From positions 161,295 to 225,294 of the forward strand of contig JBKDAN010000053.1 of the NCBI GenBank assembly GCA_046316615.1: 64,000 nt of DNA, read 5' to 3'. A model generated the notes under the pieces. The model was given only the letters and a program-made list of their open reading frames with translations, ran no database searches and was not told the DNA's origin. The stretch is from BJHL01 sp040378885. GTDB lineage: Bacteria > Planctomycetota > Phycisphaerae > Phycisphaerales > UBA1924. A program made the translations under genes and the position numbers. How positions within the stretch are numbered: the stretch's first letter is position 1; each line of letters opens with the position of its first letter. Positions 1 to 9,619 of the stretch are shown one piece after another.

Positions 1-161
1 GCGACCTGTATCGTCCATTTCCCTACCGTCGCACCAAACGGGCACGCTGCGGACGGCTGTCGTACTGTGGGTGGATTCGGGGTGATGCTTGCGTGCGGCC
101 TGTCCGATGCAAGAGGAGCCTTGTCTGGTCGTTATTCGTGACTTTGTGACCTGGTGACGCT
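1..161. other. Left-edge sequence without a recognised gene
   Basis: Plus-strand frame 1 is open from the window edge to a TGA near 139-141, and frame 3 is open to a TGA near 147. Neither short translation resembles a family I know. Either could be the tail of a gene that starts outside the window, or simply the leader of the glycosyltransferase that begins at 162. Confidence 0.3.
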
Positions 162-2618
162 GTGCCACTTCGCGTACTTCATTACCTGCCCTATATCGAT
201 ACTCGCGCGGGCGGGCCGGTTCGAGCCGTGCTGGACCTGACGGACGCGCTTGCGCATCGCGGTCACTACGTGACGATCGCGACGCCACACGACACGGAGT
301 CGAACCGTGCACTGAGTCAGACGCGACAACTCGTCATCGTTCGACCGGGGCTTGTGCAAGGGCGATGGCTGCCTACACAAGCGCGCGACGAGATGCGGCG
401 ACTGGTGCGGCAGCACCAGATCGTGCACGTGCACGGGGTGTGGGATCTCAGCAACGTTCAGGTCGCTCGACTTGCCCGACGCGCGAACCGACCGTACTTC
501 GTGAGCGTGCGCGGCATGCTGGACGACTGGTCGATCCAGCAGAAGCGCGGCAAGAAGATGATGTACCACTCGCTGGTGGGGCGTCGCCATCTTGATGAGG
601 CGATCGACATTCACCTGACGGCTGAAGGGGAGCTGGATCAGGCGCGGAAGTGGTTCGGACCCGGCAAGGGCACGGTGATTCCGAATCTGCTCAATCTGGA
701 TCCATTTCGCAACGCTCCGGGGCCGGGGTTGGCACGAGAGAAGTTCGAATGCTTGCGAGGGCCGCGGCCAGTCGTGCTGCTGCTTTCGCGCATTCACTAC
801 AAGAAGGGTCCGGAAATCCTGATCGAGGCGGCGGCGTTGCTGAAAGCGCGCGGTGTTGATGCTGCGTTTGTGTTCGCAGGTCCGTGCGATGCGGCGTACC
901 GCGTTCAGCTTGATGCACTTGCGTCCCGGCTGCAGGTGAGCGATCGCGTGCACTTCATCGGGCACGTGGATGATGACCTCAAGATCAGCGTGTACCAGAC
1001 AGCGCGAGTGATGGCGCTACCGACGAGCCAGGAGAATTTCGGCTTTGTGTTTCCGGAGTCTTTGGCGGCGGGCACGCCCGTCATCACGACGAAGGGCGTC
1101 GATATCTGGCCGACGCTTGAGCGCGGCGGCGGTTCGATGATCGTTGATCGCACGCCGGAGGCATTCGCGGATGCGATGGCGACCATACTGACCGACGACG
1201 AGCTTCATGCAAAGATGTCTCGCGACGGCCAGGCCTTCGCGTTGCGCGAGTTTGATGAGAAGCAGATCGTCAACAGCTACGAAGAGATGTATCGGTCGGC
1301 ACGCAACTTCCGACCGATCGGAACGCCCCGTGTCGCGCACTTCATTGATTCCACCGATCTGCGCGGCGGCGGCGTGCCTCGCGTGGTGCTGGATGTCGCT
1401 CGCACGGTGGCCGAAGCGGGTCTGCCTTCCACGATTATCGCCGGAGATACGCAAGACACCCCCCAGGAGTGGATCAAGAACGTTGCCCCGATCCAGACAC
1501 CTGGCCCACTGGATCCGCTTGTTCCCGCGGTGTACAAGGTCGCGATGGACACGCGTATCGCGAGCGCGGTCTCGACCGAAGGCATGCGCGACATCGTGAC
1601 CATTCTGCGGCACAGCGATGTCGTGCATTTGCACTGTCTCTGGAGTGTCGCGAACCTGCAGATTGCGGACGCATGCCGATCGATGGGCATTCCGTACATC
1701 GTGACGACGCATGGCATGCTCGACGACTGGAGCATGGAACAGGCCAAGCTCAAGAAGCGCACGTATCTCCAACTCGGTGGCCAGGAGATGCTCGAACAGG
1801 CGATGTTCGTGCTTTGCACCGCCCAAGGTGAGATAGATCAAAGCCGCAAATGGTTCCCGCACGGCAACGGCACGGTGCTCAGCTACATCATTGACCTGGA
1901 GCCCTATCGCACGCTTCCGGGACCGGAGCTGGCGCGGAGTCAGTTTGCCGTTGTCGCGGAGGCACACGCCAAGGGTGAAGCTGTTGTTCTGTTTCTTTCG
2001 CGACTGCATTACAAGAAGGGCTGCGAACTCTTGATCAAGGCGGCGAAGCTGGCGCTCGAGCAAGGTAACCCGGCGACGTACGTGTTTGCGGGCACGGGTG
2101 ACGATGCGTATGTGCAAAGTCTGAAGGATCTGGCGGCTCAACTTGGCATCGCTGATCGCGTGCACTTTGTCGGCATGGTGAAGGGTGAGGCGAAGATCAG
2201 CCTGTATGAAGCGGCGGATTTGTTTGTGCTGCCGACGAGTCAGGAGAACTTCGGGCTGGTGCTGATTGAGTCGCTCGCGTGCAACACGCCGGTCATGACG
2301 ACGCGTGGAACTGACATCTGGAAGGACATTGAATCGAGCGGCTCGGGCATCATCGTGGACCAAACCGAGTCGGCCATTGCCGCGGAGCTCAATGATCTTC
2401 TCGGCAATCGTGAGAAGCTGCGTGGACTGCGGCGCGGCGCCCGAGAGTGGGTTTTCGCCAACTACGAGGTGAATCACCTCGTGAAGAAGTACATGGATCT
2501 CTACACGCACGCGGCGAGCACGCCGCCGCCCTTGCAACCGGCGAGCTTGACCCGGACACCCGCGGTCCTGTGGCTTCTGGGCAAGTGGAACGAGGCGACG
2601 CCCATCGAGAATTCGTAA
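162..2618 (+). CDS. Two-unit fused GT4-family glycosyltransferase
   Basis: This 818-residue cytoplasmic protein contains two complete GT-B glycosyltransferases of family GT4 in tandem, about residues 1-385 and 390-790. Each half has the N-terminal acceptor domain with the motif HGMLDDWS, and the C-terminal nucleotide-sugar domain with LSRxHYKKG and the PTSQENFG(F/L)V..ESLA motif holding the family's Glu pair. GT4 enzymes transfer sugars from activated donors with retention of configuration. Neighbours at 2856 and 4190 are single-unit relatives, so the fusion probably arose by local duplication. The second half, beginning HFIDSTDLRGGGVPR, resembles the 2856 gene more than it resembles the first half. 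The start is GTG at 162 without a clear ribosome site. Sugar specificity cannot be told from the sequence. A role in exopolysaccharide or O-antigen assembly is inferred from the locus. Confidence 0.88.
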   Translation: MPLRVLHYLPYIDTRAGGPVRAVLDLTDALAHRGHYVTIATPHDTESNRALSQTRQLVIVRPGLVQGRWLPTQARDEMRRLVRQHQIVHVHGVWDLSNVQVARLARRANRPYFVSVRGMLDDWSIQQKRGKKMMYHSLVGRRHLDEAIDIHLTAEGELDQARKWFGPGKGTVIPNLLNLDPFRNAPGPGLAREKFECLRGPRPVVLLLSRIHYKKGPEILIEAAALLKARGVDAAFVFAGPCDAAYRVQLDALASRLQVSDRVHFIGHVDDDLKISVYQTARVMALPTSQENFGFVFPESLAAGTPVITTKGVDIWPTLERGGGSMIVDRTPEAFADAMATILTDDELHAKMSRDGQAFALREFDEKQIVNSYEEMYRSARNFRPIGTPRVAHFIDSTDLRGGGVPRVVLDVARTVAEAGLPSTIIAGDTQDTPQEWIKNVAPIQTPGPLDPLVPAVYKVAMDTRIASAVSTEGMRDIVTILRHSDVVHLHCLWSVANLQIADACRSMGIPYIVTTHGMLDDWSMEQAKLKKRTYLQLGGQEMLEQAMFVLCTAQGEIDQSRKWFPHGNGTVLSYIIDLEPYRTLPGPELARSQFAVVAEAHAKGEAVVLFLSRLHYKKGCELLIKAAKLALEQGNPATYVFAGTGDDAYVQSLKDLAAQLGIADRVHFVGMVKGEAKISLYEAADLFVLPTSQENFGLVLIESLACNTPVMTTRGTDIWKDIESSGSGIIVDQTESAIAAELNDLLGNREKLRGLRRGAREWVFANYEVNHLVKKYMDLYTHAASTPPPLQPASLTRTPAVLWLLGKWNEATPIENS

Positions 2619-2855
2619 TTTGTTTGGAATTGCAACGAGCTTTCTTGGCTGACGCGCAATAAAAGTTGCTATTTCATTGGCATTCCCGGATTTCTGAGGC
2701 ATGTTCGTTGCGGCGATGTCTATCGGGGCGTCGCTGTTGGGTCATTGCTTGGCGAAGCGAGATCCTTCGGGAGCCTGTTGCAGGAAGGAGCTGCAACGGG
2801 AGTGGAACACCCAGTCGGTGTCGCAAGACACGGACACTTCAGAGCGGGACAGACG

Positions 2856-4127
2856 ATGCACATCGTGCACTTTGTGGACTCGACAGACCTTCGTGACGGC
2901 GGCGTTCCGCGCTTTGTGCTGGATGCCGCCCGCGTTATGGCGCAGTCGGGCTACCCCTCAACGGTCCTGACAATGGATGTGACTGACGCCCCGCATGCAT
3001 GGGTGAGTAATCGCATGGGTGAGGCGGGCAATACCGCCGTTTGTCGTCAGACACCTCTGGTTCGTCACGTTGCGCAAAGTCGGGTCGGCGGGAAGCTGCT
3101 GGGTCCGCAGGCGATGCGCGACGTTCGTGCGTCTATCAATCAAGCCGATGTAGTGCACCTGCACTGCGTGTGGAGCCTTGCCAATCTTCAGATCGCGGCG
3201 GCGTGCCGCGCGATGGGCGTGCCCTATGTGATCAGCGCTCACGGGATGCTTGATGATTGGAGCATGGCGCAGAGCCAGTTGAAGAAGAAGGTGTACATGC
3301 ATCTTGGCGGTCGCACGCTTCTGGAGCGAGCGGCGCGAGTGCATTGCACAGCAGATGCCGAGGTTGAACAGGCACAGCGGTGGTTCCCGGCGGACCGCGC
3401 GTTTGTCGCGCCGTGCATGATGGATCTGGGCGACTTCCGCACGCTTCCTGGCGACCAACTTGCACAGAGCGAGTTCGCGTGTGTTCGCCAAGCCAAGTCG
3501 GAGGGCACGCCGGTTGTGCTGTTCCTGTCACGCGTGCACCACAAGAAGGGCATTGAACTGCTGATTGAAGCTGCCGCCGAGCTGCAGAAGCGCGGTCAGC
3601 GGGCGTGCTTTGTGATCGCAGGCACGGGTGATGCGACCTACGTCGAGAGCCTTGTCACCATGACCAAGTCGCTTGGCGTGAACGACATGGTTCACTTCGT
3701 TGGGATGGTCAAGGGTGCGACGAAGGTGAGCTTGTACCAAGCGGCTGACTTGTTTGCACTGCCGACCAGCCAGGAGAACTTCGGCTTGGTGTTGACCGAA
3801 GCCATGGCGTGCGGCACGCCTGTTGTCACGACGCGTGGCACCGACATCTGGAAGGACATTGCGGCCAGCGGCGCAGGCATAGTGGCTGAGCGGACAGGCC
3901 TCGCGTTCGCTGATGCCATCGGCGGCCTGCTTGCTGATCGCAACACGCTTGCGGCGATGGCCTCGAAGGCGCGACCCTGGGTGTTTGCAAACTTCAGCGA
4001 AGATGTCTTGGTGAACCGCTTCACGCAGCTCTACCAAACCGCGATGGGTCTGCACTCTCAAGTCGAAGCCAAGCCGCTGCGGTTTGCGGCCATGCAGAAA
4101 CTTCAACGCGTCGCTGCGACGCTGTAA
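2856..4127 (+). CDS. GT4-family glycosyltransferase
   Basis: A 423-residue GT-B enzyme of the GT4 family. The ATG at 2856 is preferred over upstream starts because the protein then begins MHIVHFVDSTDLRDGGVP, which aligns with the second unit of the preceding fused enzyme. Visible landmarks are HLHCVWSLANLQIA, HGMLDDWSMAQ, LSRVHHKKG and PTSQENFGLVLTEAMACG, the last being the donor-binding Glu motif. It is the second of three same-strand glycosyltransferase genes and probably adds a sugar to the same repeat unit. A strong terminator lies just downstream at 4148-4173, so it may end the first transcription unit. Donor and acceptor are unknown. Confidence 0.88.
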   Translation: MHIVHFVDSTDLRDGGVPRFVLDAARVMAQSGYPSTVLTMDVTDAPHAWVSNRMGEAGNTAVCRQTPLVRHVAQSRVGGKLLGPQAMRDVRASINQADVVHLHCVWSLANLQIAAACRAMGVPYVISAHGMLDDWSMAQSQLKKKVYMHLGGRTLLERAARVHCTADAEVEQAQRWFPADRAFVAPCMMDLGDFRTLPGDQLAQSEFACVRQAKSEGTPVVLFLSRVHHKKGIELLIEAAAELQKRGQRACFVIAGTGDATYVESLVTMTKSLGVNDMVHFVGMVKGATKVSLYQAADLFALPTSQENFGLVLTEAMACGTPVVTTRGTDIWKDIAASGAGIVAERTGLAFADAIGGLLADRNTLAAMASKARPWVFANFSEDVLVNRFTQLYQTAMGLHSQVEAKPLRFAAMQKLQRVAATL

Positions 4128-4147
4128 AGCTCTTGTTCATCGGAACC

Positions 4148-4173
4148 AACCCCGCGATCTTCGCGGGGTTTTT
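4148..4173 (+). terminator. Rho-independent terminator
   Basis: Stem AACCCCGCGA / TCGCGGGGTT with loop TCT is followed directly by further T residues. It follows the stop at 4127 and precedes the GTG at 4190. Its presence argues against starting the next gene at 4133. Confidence 0.85.
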
Positions 4174-4189
4174 GCATAAGCTGCCCAGC

Positions 4190-5404
4190 GTGAAGATTCT
4201 CCACTATCTGAAGTGGATGCGCAAGCGCGACGGCGGGGTCGTGAGCTGCGTTATGCAATTGGCGCCTTTGCAGGCGGCGGCGGGTCATGATGTTTGCGTA
4301 CTCACTGCGGATGCGACGGATGTGCCTCGCACAGCCGCGTGGACGCATGCCTTGGCGGCTGAGGCGTTTGCCGCCGGTCGGACGGCGGCGTGTGTGGAAT
4401 TGGCGCTTCGCGATCGGCTTGCGGAGATGCGCGGCAGCACTGCATCGAAGGCGGAGCGCGATACTCCTACACAACTGCTGACACGCGAGTCGTTGTCCGC
4501 GGCTCGTACGCTCATCGGGCAGGCCGACGTGCTGCACCTGCATGGGCCGTGGACCACGAGCAATCTGCAACTGGCATCGATCGCACGTGACGTGAAGACG
4601 CCTTACGTCGTGAGCGCGCACGGCATGCTCGATGACTGGTGTATGGCGCAGGGCGCGATGAAGAAGCGGCTGCATCTTGCGCTTGCGAGCGGCAGGATGC
4701 TCAACCGCGCGAAAGCGGTGCACTGCGCGGCAGAGGAAGAAGCGCGGCAGGTTGCACAGCGCACCACCGCGCCGACGCGCGTGGTCGCACTGCCGATGGA
4801 TCTCGCGCCATTCTCCGCGATGCCGGGTCCGGCGATGGCGCGGGAGAAACTGGGACTGAGGCACGAGACCCCGACGCTGCTGTTTCTGAGTCGGCTGCAC
4901 CCCAAGAAGCGCGCGGAGCACGCGATCGATGCGTTGCACCGTCTGCGCAGTCAGGGGGTCGATGCGGATCTGATCCTTGCGGGCCCGCCTCAGGACGAGG
5001 CGTACGCGGCCTCACTCCGCGAACGTGTCGCCCGCCACCAGCTTGACAGGCATGCGAGGTTTGTGGGGATGGTCGACGGTGCACTGAAGATCAGCCTGTA
5101 TCAGGCAGCAACTGCGCTGGTGTTGCCGACCAGCCAGGAAAACTTCGGGTTTGTGCTGCTCGAGTCGCTGCTGGCAGGCACGCCAGTCGTGACGACGCGC
5201 GGCGTTGACCTTTGGCGCGAATTGGAAGCGAGCGGTGGTGCGATCGTTTCTGAACCGGTCGGCAGTGCGATCGCGCAGGCAGTCCGGGGTGTGCTCGACC
5301 CGACCACACGCCAGACTATGGGCAGCCGCGGCCGACTGTGGGCACTGAGCACGCTGCAACCCGACGTGCTTGTCGCCGGATACGACCAGATGTATGCGGG
5401 CTGA
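4190..5404 (+). CDS. GT4-family glycosyltransferase
   Basis: A 404-residue GT4 enzyme, the third in the array. The frame extends upstream to 4133, but that stretch is the terminator hairpin, so GTG at 4190 (giving VKILHYLKWMRKRDGGVV) is chosen; it aligns with the N-termini of its neighbours. The protein shows HLHGPWTTSNLQLA, HGMLDDWCMAQ, LSRLHPKKR and PTSQENFGFVLLESLLAG. It is more diverged than the other two and lacks the STDLR signature near the N-terminus. It probably acts on the cytoplasmic face, building the same glycan as its neighbours. Specificity is unknown. Confidence 0.87.
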   Translation: MKILHYLKWMRKRDGGVVSCVMQLAPLQAAAGHDVCVLTADATDVPRTAAWTHALAAEAFAAGRTAACVELALRDRLAEMRGSTASKAERDTPTQLLTRESLSAARTLIGQADVLHLHGPWTTSNLQLASIARDVKTPYVVSAHGMLDDWCMAQGAMKKRLHLALASGRMLNRAKAVHCAAEEEARQVAQRTTAPTRVVALPMDLAPFSAMPGPAMAREKLGLRHETPTLLFLSRLHPKKRAEHAIDALHRLRSQGVDADLILAGPPQDEAYAASLRERVARHQLDRHARFVGMVDGALKISLYQAATALVLPTSQENFGFVLLESLLAGTPVVTTRGVDLWRELEASGGAIVSEPVGSAIAQAVRGVLDPTTRQTMGSRGRLWALSTLQPDVLVAGYDQMYAG

Positions 5405-5518
5405 AGGCCGATCCCGTTTGGGAACCGCGACGTACGCTTGTTTGCGTGATAATCACGGTCGAGCGAAGGTCATGCGGTTGTACGACCGATAGTCCAGTTC
5501 GGCGCAAGGCTGACGTCC

Positions 5519-6961
5519 ATGGAATCACTGCTTTCGCTCGTGAACCTCATCGTCATGCTCATCATCATTTCGGTGATGATCATCCGCGTTGCGCGCGGTG
5601 AAGCGATCTTTTCGCTGACGCACTTTTTTCTGCTGGGGTTTATCCAGTTTCAAGTTCTGAGCGCCGTGTTCGGGCTTGGGATGCAGAACTACACCGAAGC
5701 TGGGGTCTCGACACCTGAATCGTCGGGCCTCATATTCACTTTCATGGTGATTGTCTTTCTGACGATCTTCGCGGTGTTCTGGAAGACGAAGGCGTTGACA
5801 TTCGGCTTCGAGAAGCGACTTGGCCGCGATATCGAACCACCGACGCCTGGGGCGATGATGGCGGTGGCCTGGGGCATCATCCTCTTTGCCGGCATCTTCC
5901 GATTTGTCATCGCATACATCCCGGTGATTTCCGCGTTAGCACTGATCATCGCGGCGGGTCTGTGTGCCGCCGCTGCCGGCCTCGGCGCGTGGGCATGGGC
6001 CAAGAAGTGGAACAACCCCATCATGTTGGGCTCGTTTCTCGCCCTGCTTGCTGTCGCGGTGTTCTTCACCATGTACCAGAACTTCGGACGCCGCGACACG
6101 GCGAACGTGATGGTGGCGGCGGTATTCGGAGCCTATCAGGGCTATTTCCGCCATGTGTCGTTGCGCCGTGCGATCATTCCATTGACGCTTGTGGGAAGTC
6201 TGGGACTGCTGACACTTGGCGCATACAGCTCGGCTCGCGTGGAAGGGGCCGCACAGCTTTCGGCGGCGCAGACGATTCGGAATCTGGTGACAGCGAACCC
6301 GTTCAAGGGTTTGCAGGGCATGATCTGGCAAGACGCTTCGGCATACTCAATGTACCTGATTGAAGCGCGTCCGGAGGTGAACCCGTATGACACACTTCAT
6401 TCGCTGTACTACGGGGCGAGCATGCCTATTCCGCGTCAGTTCTGGCCTGACAAACCTCAGGCTCTGGGCCTGACGGTCGTGCCCGAGATTGGCATCCGCT
6501 TCAAGAGCGGCGGTTTCAACATCGGGCCGGGCATGATCGGACACATCGCCAACGACAACCCGTACATCGCCCTGTGGCTATACCCGATCATCTTTGCGAC
6601 TTTCCTTCGTATTGCGGATGACGTGATCAAGCGATGTCCGAACAATCCGTTTGTGGTCATGCCGCTTGGGTCATGCCTGGCGGAGGTGTTGGCGTTCTCG
6701 CGTGGTGAACTGGGCTTGTTCGTGTTCCGGGCGGTCGCAACGATCGTGTCGGCGTATGTCGTCTTGTGGATTCTGGAGCGGATGTACGCGGGCGCTACTG
6801 GGAGGCGCCTGGCCTCCGCGCAGTATGATGAATCCGAAGATCAACTGAACGCTAACGAAACGGCACCGGAACAGGAGTACGGCGCGGACTTGATTCAACC
6901 GGAGTACGCCCGGGAATACATGCAGTCAGACGACGGTCACCAGACTGAACCGCAACGTTGA
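5519..6961 (+). CDS. Polytopic membrane protein, O-antigen polymerase-like (Wzy-type)
   Basis: 480 residues with roughly ten hydrophobic segments, beginning with a membrane helix right after the start (SLVNLIVMLIIISVMIIRVA). A long non-membrane section around residues 250-350 contains YDTLHSLYYGASMPIPRQFW, and its 'P-R-x-F-W-P-x-K-P' stretch recalls the periplasmic loop of oligosaccharide-repeat polymerases. The charged C-terminal tail (about 55 residues, Glu/Asn/Gln-rich) is probably cytoplasmic. Placed directly after three glycosyltransferases, it most likely polymerises or ligates lipid-linked repeat units. Wzy proteins are poorly conserved, so this rests on topology and context. A flippase (Wzx) is not seen in the window. 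ATG 5519 is the only start giving the first helix. Confidence 0.65.
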   Translation: MESLLSLVNLIVMLIIISVMIIRVARGEAIFSLTHFFLLGFIQFQVLSAVFGLGMQNYTEAGVSTPESSGLIFTFMVIVFLTIFAVFWKTKALTFGFEKRLGRDIEPPTPGAMMAVAWGIILFAGIFRFVIAYIPVISALALIIAAGLCAAAAGLGAWAWAKKWNNPIMLGSFLALLAVAVFFTMYQNFGRRDTANVMVAAVFGAYQGYFRHVSLRRAIIPLTLVGSLGLLTLGAYSSARVEGAAQLSAAQTIRNLVTANPFKGLQGMIWQDASAYSMYLIEARPEVNPYDTLHSLYYGASMPIPRQFWPDKPQALGLTVVPEIGIRFKSGGFNIGPGMIGHIANDNPYIALWLYPIIFATFLRIADDVIKRCPNNPFVVMPLGSCLAEVLAFSRGELGLFVFRAVATIVSAYVVLWILERMYAGATGRRLASAQYDESEDQLNANETAPEQEYGADLIQPEYAREYMQSDDGHQTEPQR

Positions 6962-7168
6962 CATGCGCTACACATTCGTGCGCGTCGAACTTTATTGCCC
7001 GTCTTGCCCGGTCTTTCTCGGCTCACTTTGCAACCTGTACGACGCGGTCCGACCGAGAATCGCCCACGGACCGATTCGGCTCGACGGCTCCCACCGTTCA
7101 CTAGGTAACGCAACCGATCCTTGACCTGATCGGAAGTGTCCAGCCGAACTCGGCGAGAGGAATGAGTC

Positions 7169-9565
7169 ATGAACCTGTCCGGCCTGCTCAATCGTCTGCG
7201 TCCTTGTGCTCGACTCCTGCTGGCCGCAGCGTGCACGAGTGCAGGCCCCACCGCAGCCGCGTGGGCTCAAGCAACCGCGCCGCAACTGCCTACGATCGAA
7301 CAAGGCACGGCGACCGTGACATCGCGCCTGGTGGGTTCGCAGCTTGAGCTTCGCGATGCGGCCAGCGACGAGGTGATTCTCGCGCTGACCAACGTTCCTG
7401 TCACCGTGAACTGGCCGGCAGGCGTGACGACCAACATCACGTTGCAACGCCAGCCGCACGGGGCGGATGTGAGCGTGACGGTGCGCAACGTGAGCGCGAG
7501 TCCCAAGAGCATGGGCAAACTCATGTTCGGCATCTTGAACGTGGGTGAGCAGATTGAGTATCTGGACTCCAATCTCAACTCTCGCATGGTGGAGGGCGCG
7601 GCTAACGACTTTGTCGGACAAGCATGGCTGTACCCGCTGCACCTGTACTCGCCGGCGATGGTGATTCGGAACGAACAACGCGCGGTTGGTCTGAGCGTGC
7701 AGTACCCCATCATGGACTACAAGCACGATGTTCGTGTGTCCATCAACAGCCCGGGCAGCTGGATGGCGCAGGGCGAAGCCGGACGGGGCTGGCTCGTGGC
7801 GTTCGAATTTGACAACGCGCCCAACCAGAGTTCGTGGACGCGCATGAACTTCCCCGGCCAACTCCAGGCTGGGGAAGAGCGCACGTATGTGGTGAGTCTG
7901 CGGGTCTCTGATCGACCCAATGAGTGGGTTCGCACGTTGTTGCCTTATCGCGACTACTTCCGAGCAACGTACGGAGGGGTGCAGTATCGGCGCGAGACCG
8001 CGCCGGTGCGCGGCGTGGGCTTGGCAGACACGTCTCTGATCAGCAGCAGCAATCCACGGGGTTTCACACCCAGCCTGCGACCAGACCATAACGGGTTCGG
8101 ACCATTCGTGCGGTACTTTGACAGCCAAGGCTGGGACGAGATGATGATCTGGACGCCCAGCGGGCTGTACAGCGAGAATCGCGATCTGAACTGGCCCTTC
8201 CAGATGGTCAGCCCGCTGACGCAGACGCCTCAACTGGCGACGGCCTTCTCAATGACGGATGGCTTCCCGTGGCTGGCGTCACGCCGCAAAGTCGGATTCT
8301 GGTGGGGCCGCGCGCTGGACGTGAGTTTCGAGTGGGATTCGCCTCAGTTCGAGCACTTTGACCCGAACAACCAACTGCATGTGTCGGTGGCCAACCGTGA
8401 ACTGGATGAAGCCGCACGCGCAGGCGCGACGGTGATCGGACTGGATACGTTCACGCCGCTGCATGTGCCCATCTGGAAGCTGCTGCCCTGGCTGCAGCAG
8501 ATGCAGGCGCGGCAGCCTCAGATCAAGTTTGTGACCGAGCCGGCGCAATGCGACCTGCTGCACCTTCACGCACCGACCTGGCTGGACGGCTGGGTTGACA
8601 TTGAAGGCACCACGCAGAATCGCGAGGACCTGTTCCAGATCCATGAGCCCAACGTGCTGTCAGACTTCATGGCGCCCGGCCACGAAAGCTGGGCGGCAGT
8701 CGCCTATCGCCCGCCTTATGTGCGAAGCTTCGGGCAACCGACGCCGCAGCAGATTCTGTCCGACATGCAGCGACTTGCGGGGTTTGGGTACCGCCCTGTG
8801 ATTGCGACGGCGATTGCGCAGCCTGACAACGTCGCGAGCGCGGCGACGTGGGAAACCTCACTGCCTGCGGACATTCGTGACAGCGATCCGTTCATTCAGA
8901 ACCTGCGAGCCGGTCGCCTTCCCAACGAGAATGCTCCGGCGCCTTCAACTCCGCCGAACGGGAACGATACAACGCCTCCGGCACAGGATTCATCTTCGAA
9001 TCAGTTGCCCGCTGAGAATCCGTCTACGGGCAATCCGCCCGGATCAGGCCAAGGCAATCCGAGTCAGCCTGCGGAGAACCCGTCTTCGAGCACGCCGCCG
9101 GCGAACAACCTGCCGGGCGTCAACGCGCCAGCGAACAACCCGGTCAACACGCCGGCGACGAGCAATCCGCCGAGCAACGGCAACAGTGCGCCGAGCGTTC
9201 CGCCTGCGGAAGCGCCTTCCAATCCGGTGACGCCGATCGTCGCACCGATTACACAGACACCCGCGCCTTCGCAACCGACGGCGAACAACTCGCCGGCACG
9301 TCGTAACACGATGGTTCCTCAGCGTGGCATTCGCGTGACGCGCCGGCCGCCCATCGTGCGCAACAACACTGTGGCGAACAACAACACGAATGCGAACAGC
9401 GGCAATGGTGGTTCGTCGAACGCTGCGCCTCGCGTCAACGCGCCACGAGGCAATACGACAGGCGTGACTCGTGCATCGGCGGTTCGCCGTCCGCCCAGCG
9501 CCATGACGGTGCAACGCAACCAAGCGATCCCGCCGCAGCAGCAGACGACGGCAAACCCGCAGTGA
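7169..9565 (+). CDS. Large exported protein with disordered Pro/Asn/Ser-rich tail, function unknown
   Basis: 798 residues. A Sec signal peptide (about residues 1-34, ending AAAWAQA) is followed by a beta-rich region to about 270, and then a region of about 320 residues with barrel-like alternation and aromatic-rich motifs (GFWWGRALDVSFEWDSP, LLHLHAPTWLDGWVD). These hint at a carbohydrate-active or sugar-binding fold, but I recognise no catalytic signature. From about residue 590 the sequence is low-complexity (Asn, Pro, Ser, Thr) and becomes basic near the end (RVTRRPP), resembling a cell-wall or matrix-tethering tail. It sits just after the polysaccharide genes and may act on that polymer outside the cell; this is inference from position. 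ATG 7169 is preceded by GAGAGG. Confidence 0.6.
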   Translation: MNLSGLLNRLRPCARLLLAAACTSAGPTAAAWAQATAPQLPTIEQGTATVTSRLVGSQLELRDAASDEVILALTNVPVTVNWPAGVTTNITLQRQPHGADVSVTVRNVSASPKSMGKLMFGILNVGEQIEYLDSNLNSRMVEGAANDFVGQAWLYPLHLYSPAMVIRNEQRAVGLSVQYPIMDYKHDVRVSINSPGSWMAQGEAGRGWLVAFEFDNAPNQSSWTRMNFPGQLQAGEERTYVVSLRVSDRPNEWVRTLLPYRDYFRATYGGVQYRRETAPVRGVGLADTSLISSSNPRGFTPSLRPDHNGFGPFVRYFDSQGWDEMMIWTPSGLYSENRDLNWPFQMVSPLTQTPQLATAFSMTDGFPWLASRRKVGFWWGRALDVSFEWDSPQFEHFDPNNQLHVSVANRELDEAARAGATVIGLDTFTPLHVPIWKLLPWLQQMQARQPQIKFVTEPAQCDLLHLHAPTWLDGWVDIEGTTQNREDLFQIHEPNVLSDFMAPGHESWAAVAYRPPYVRSFGQPTPQQILSDMQRLAGFGYRPVIATAIAQPDNVASAATWETSLPADIRDSDPFIQNLRAGRLPNENAPAPSTPPNGNDTTPPAQDSSSNQLPAENPSTGNPPGSGQGNPSQPAENPSSSTPPANNLPGVNAPANNPVNTPATSNPPSNGNSAPSVPPAEAPSNPVTPIVAPITQTPAPSQPTANNSPARRNTMVPQRGIRVTRRPPIVRNNTVANNNTNANSGNGGSSNAAPRVNAPRGNTTGVTRASAVRRPPSAMTVQRNQAIPPQQQTTANPQ

Positions 9566-9586
9566 CGATCTGTGTGTTCAAGCAGC

Positions 9587-9614
9587 AAGGCCCGGTCACT
9601 CGACCGGGCCTTTT
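9587..9614. terminator. Bidirectional terminator between converging genes
   Basis: Perfect stem AAGGCCCGGTC / GACCGGGCCTT with a four-base loop. T runs follow on the plus strand and an A run precedes it, so it can serve both 7169-9565 and 9620-10588. Confidence 0.85.
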
Positions 9615-9619
9615 CCATT

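Noticed and set aside
1017..2702. A 561-codon minus-strand open frame opposite the first glycosyltransferase
   Set aside because: No recognisable domain, and the plus-strand product has two complete GT4 signatures.
4133..4189. An earlier start for the third glycosyltransferase
   Set aside because: It would translate the terminator hairpin at 4148-4173; the GTG at 4190 aligns with the neighbours.
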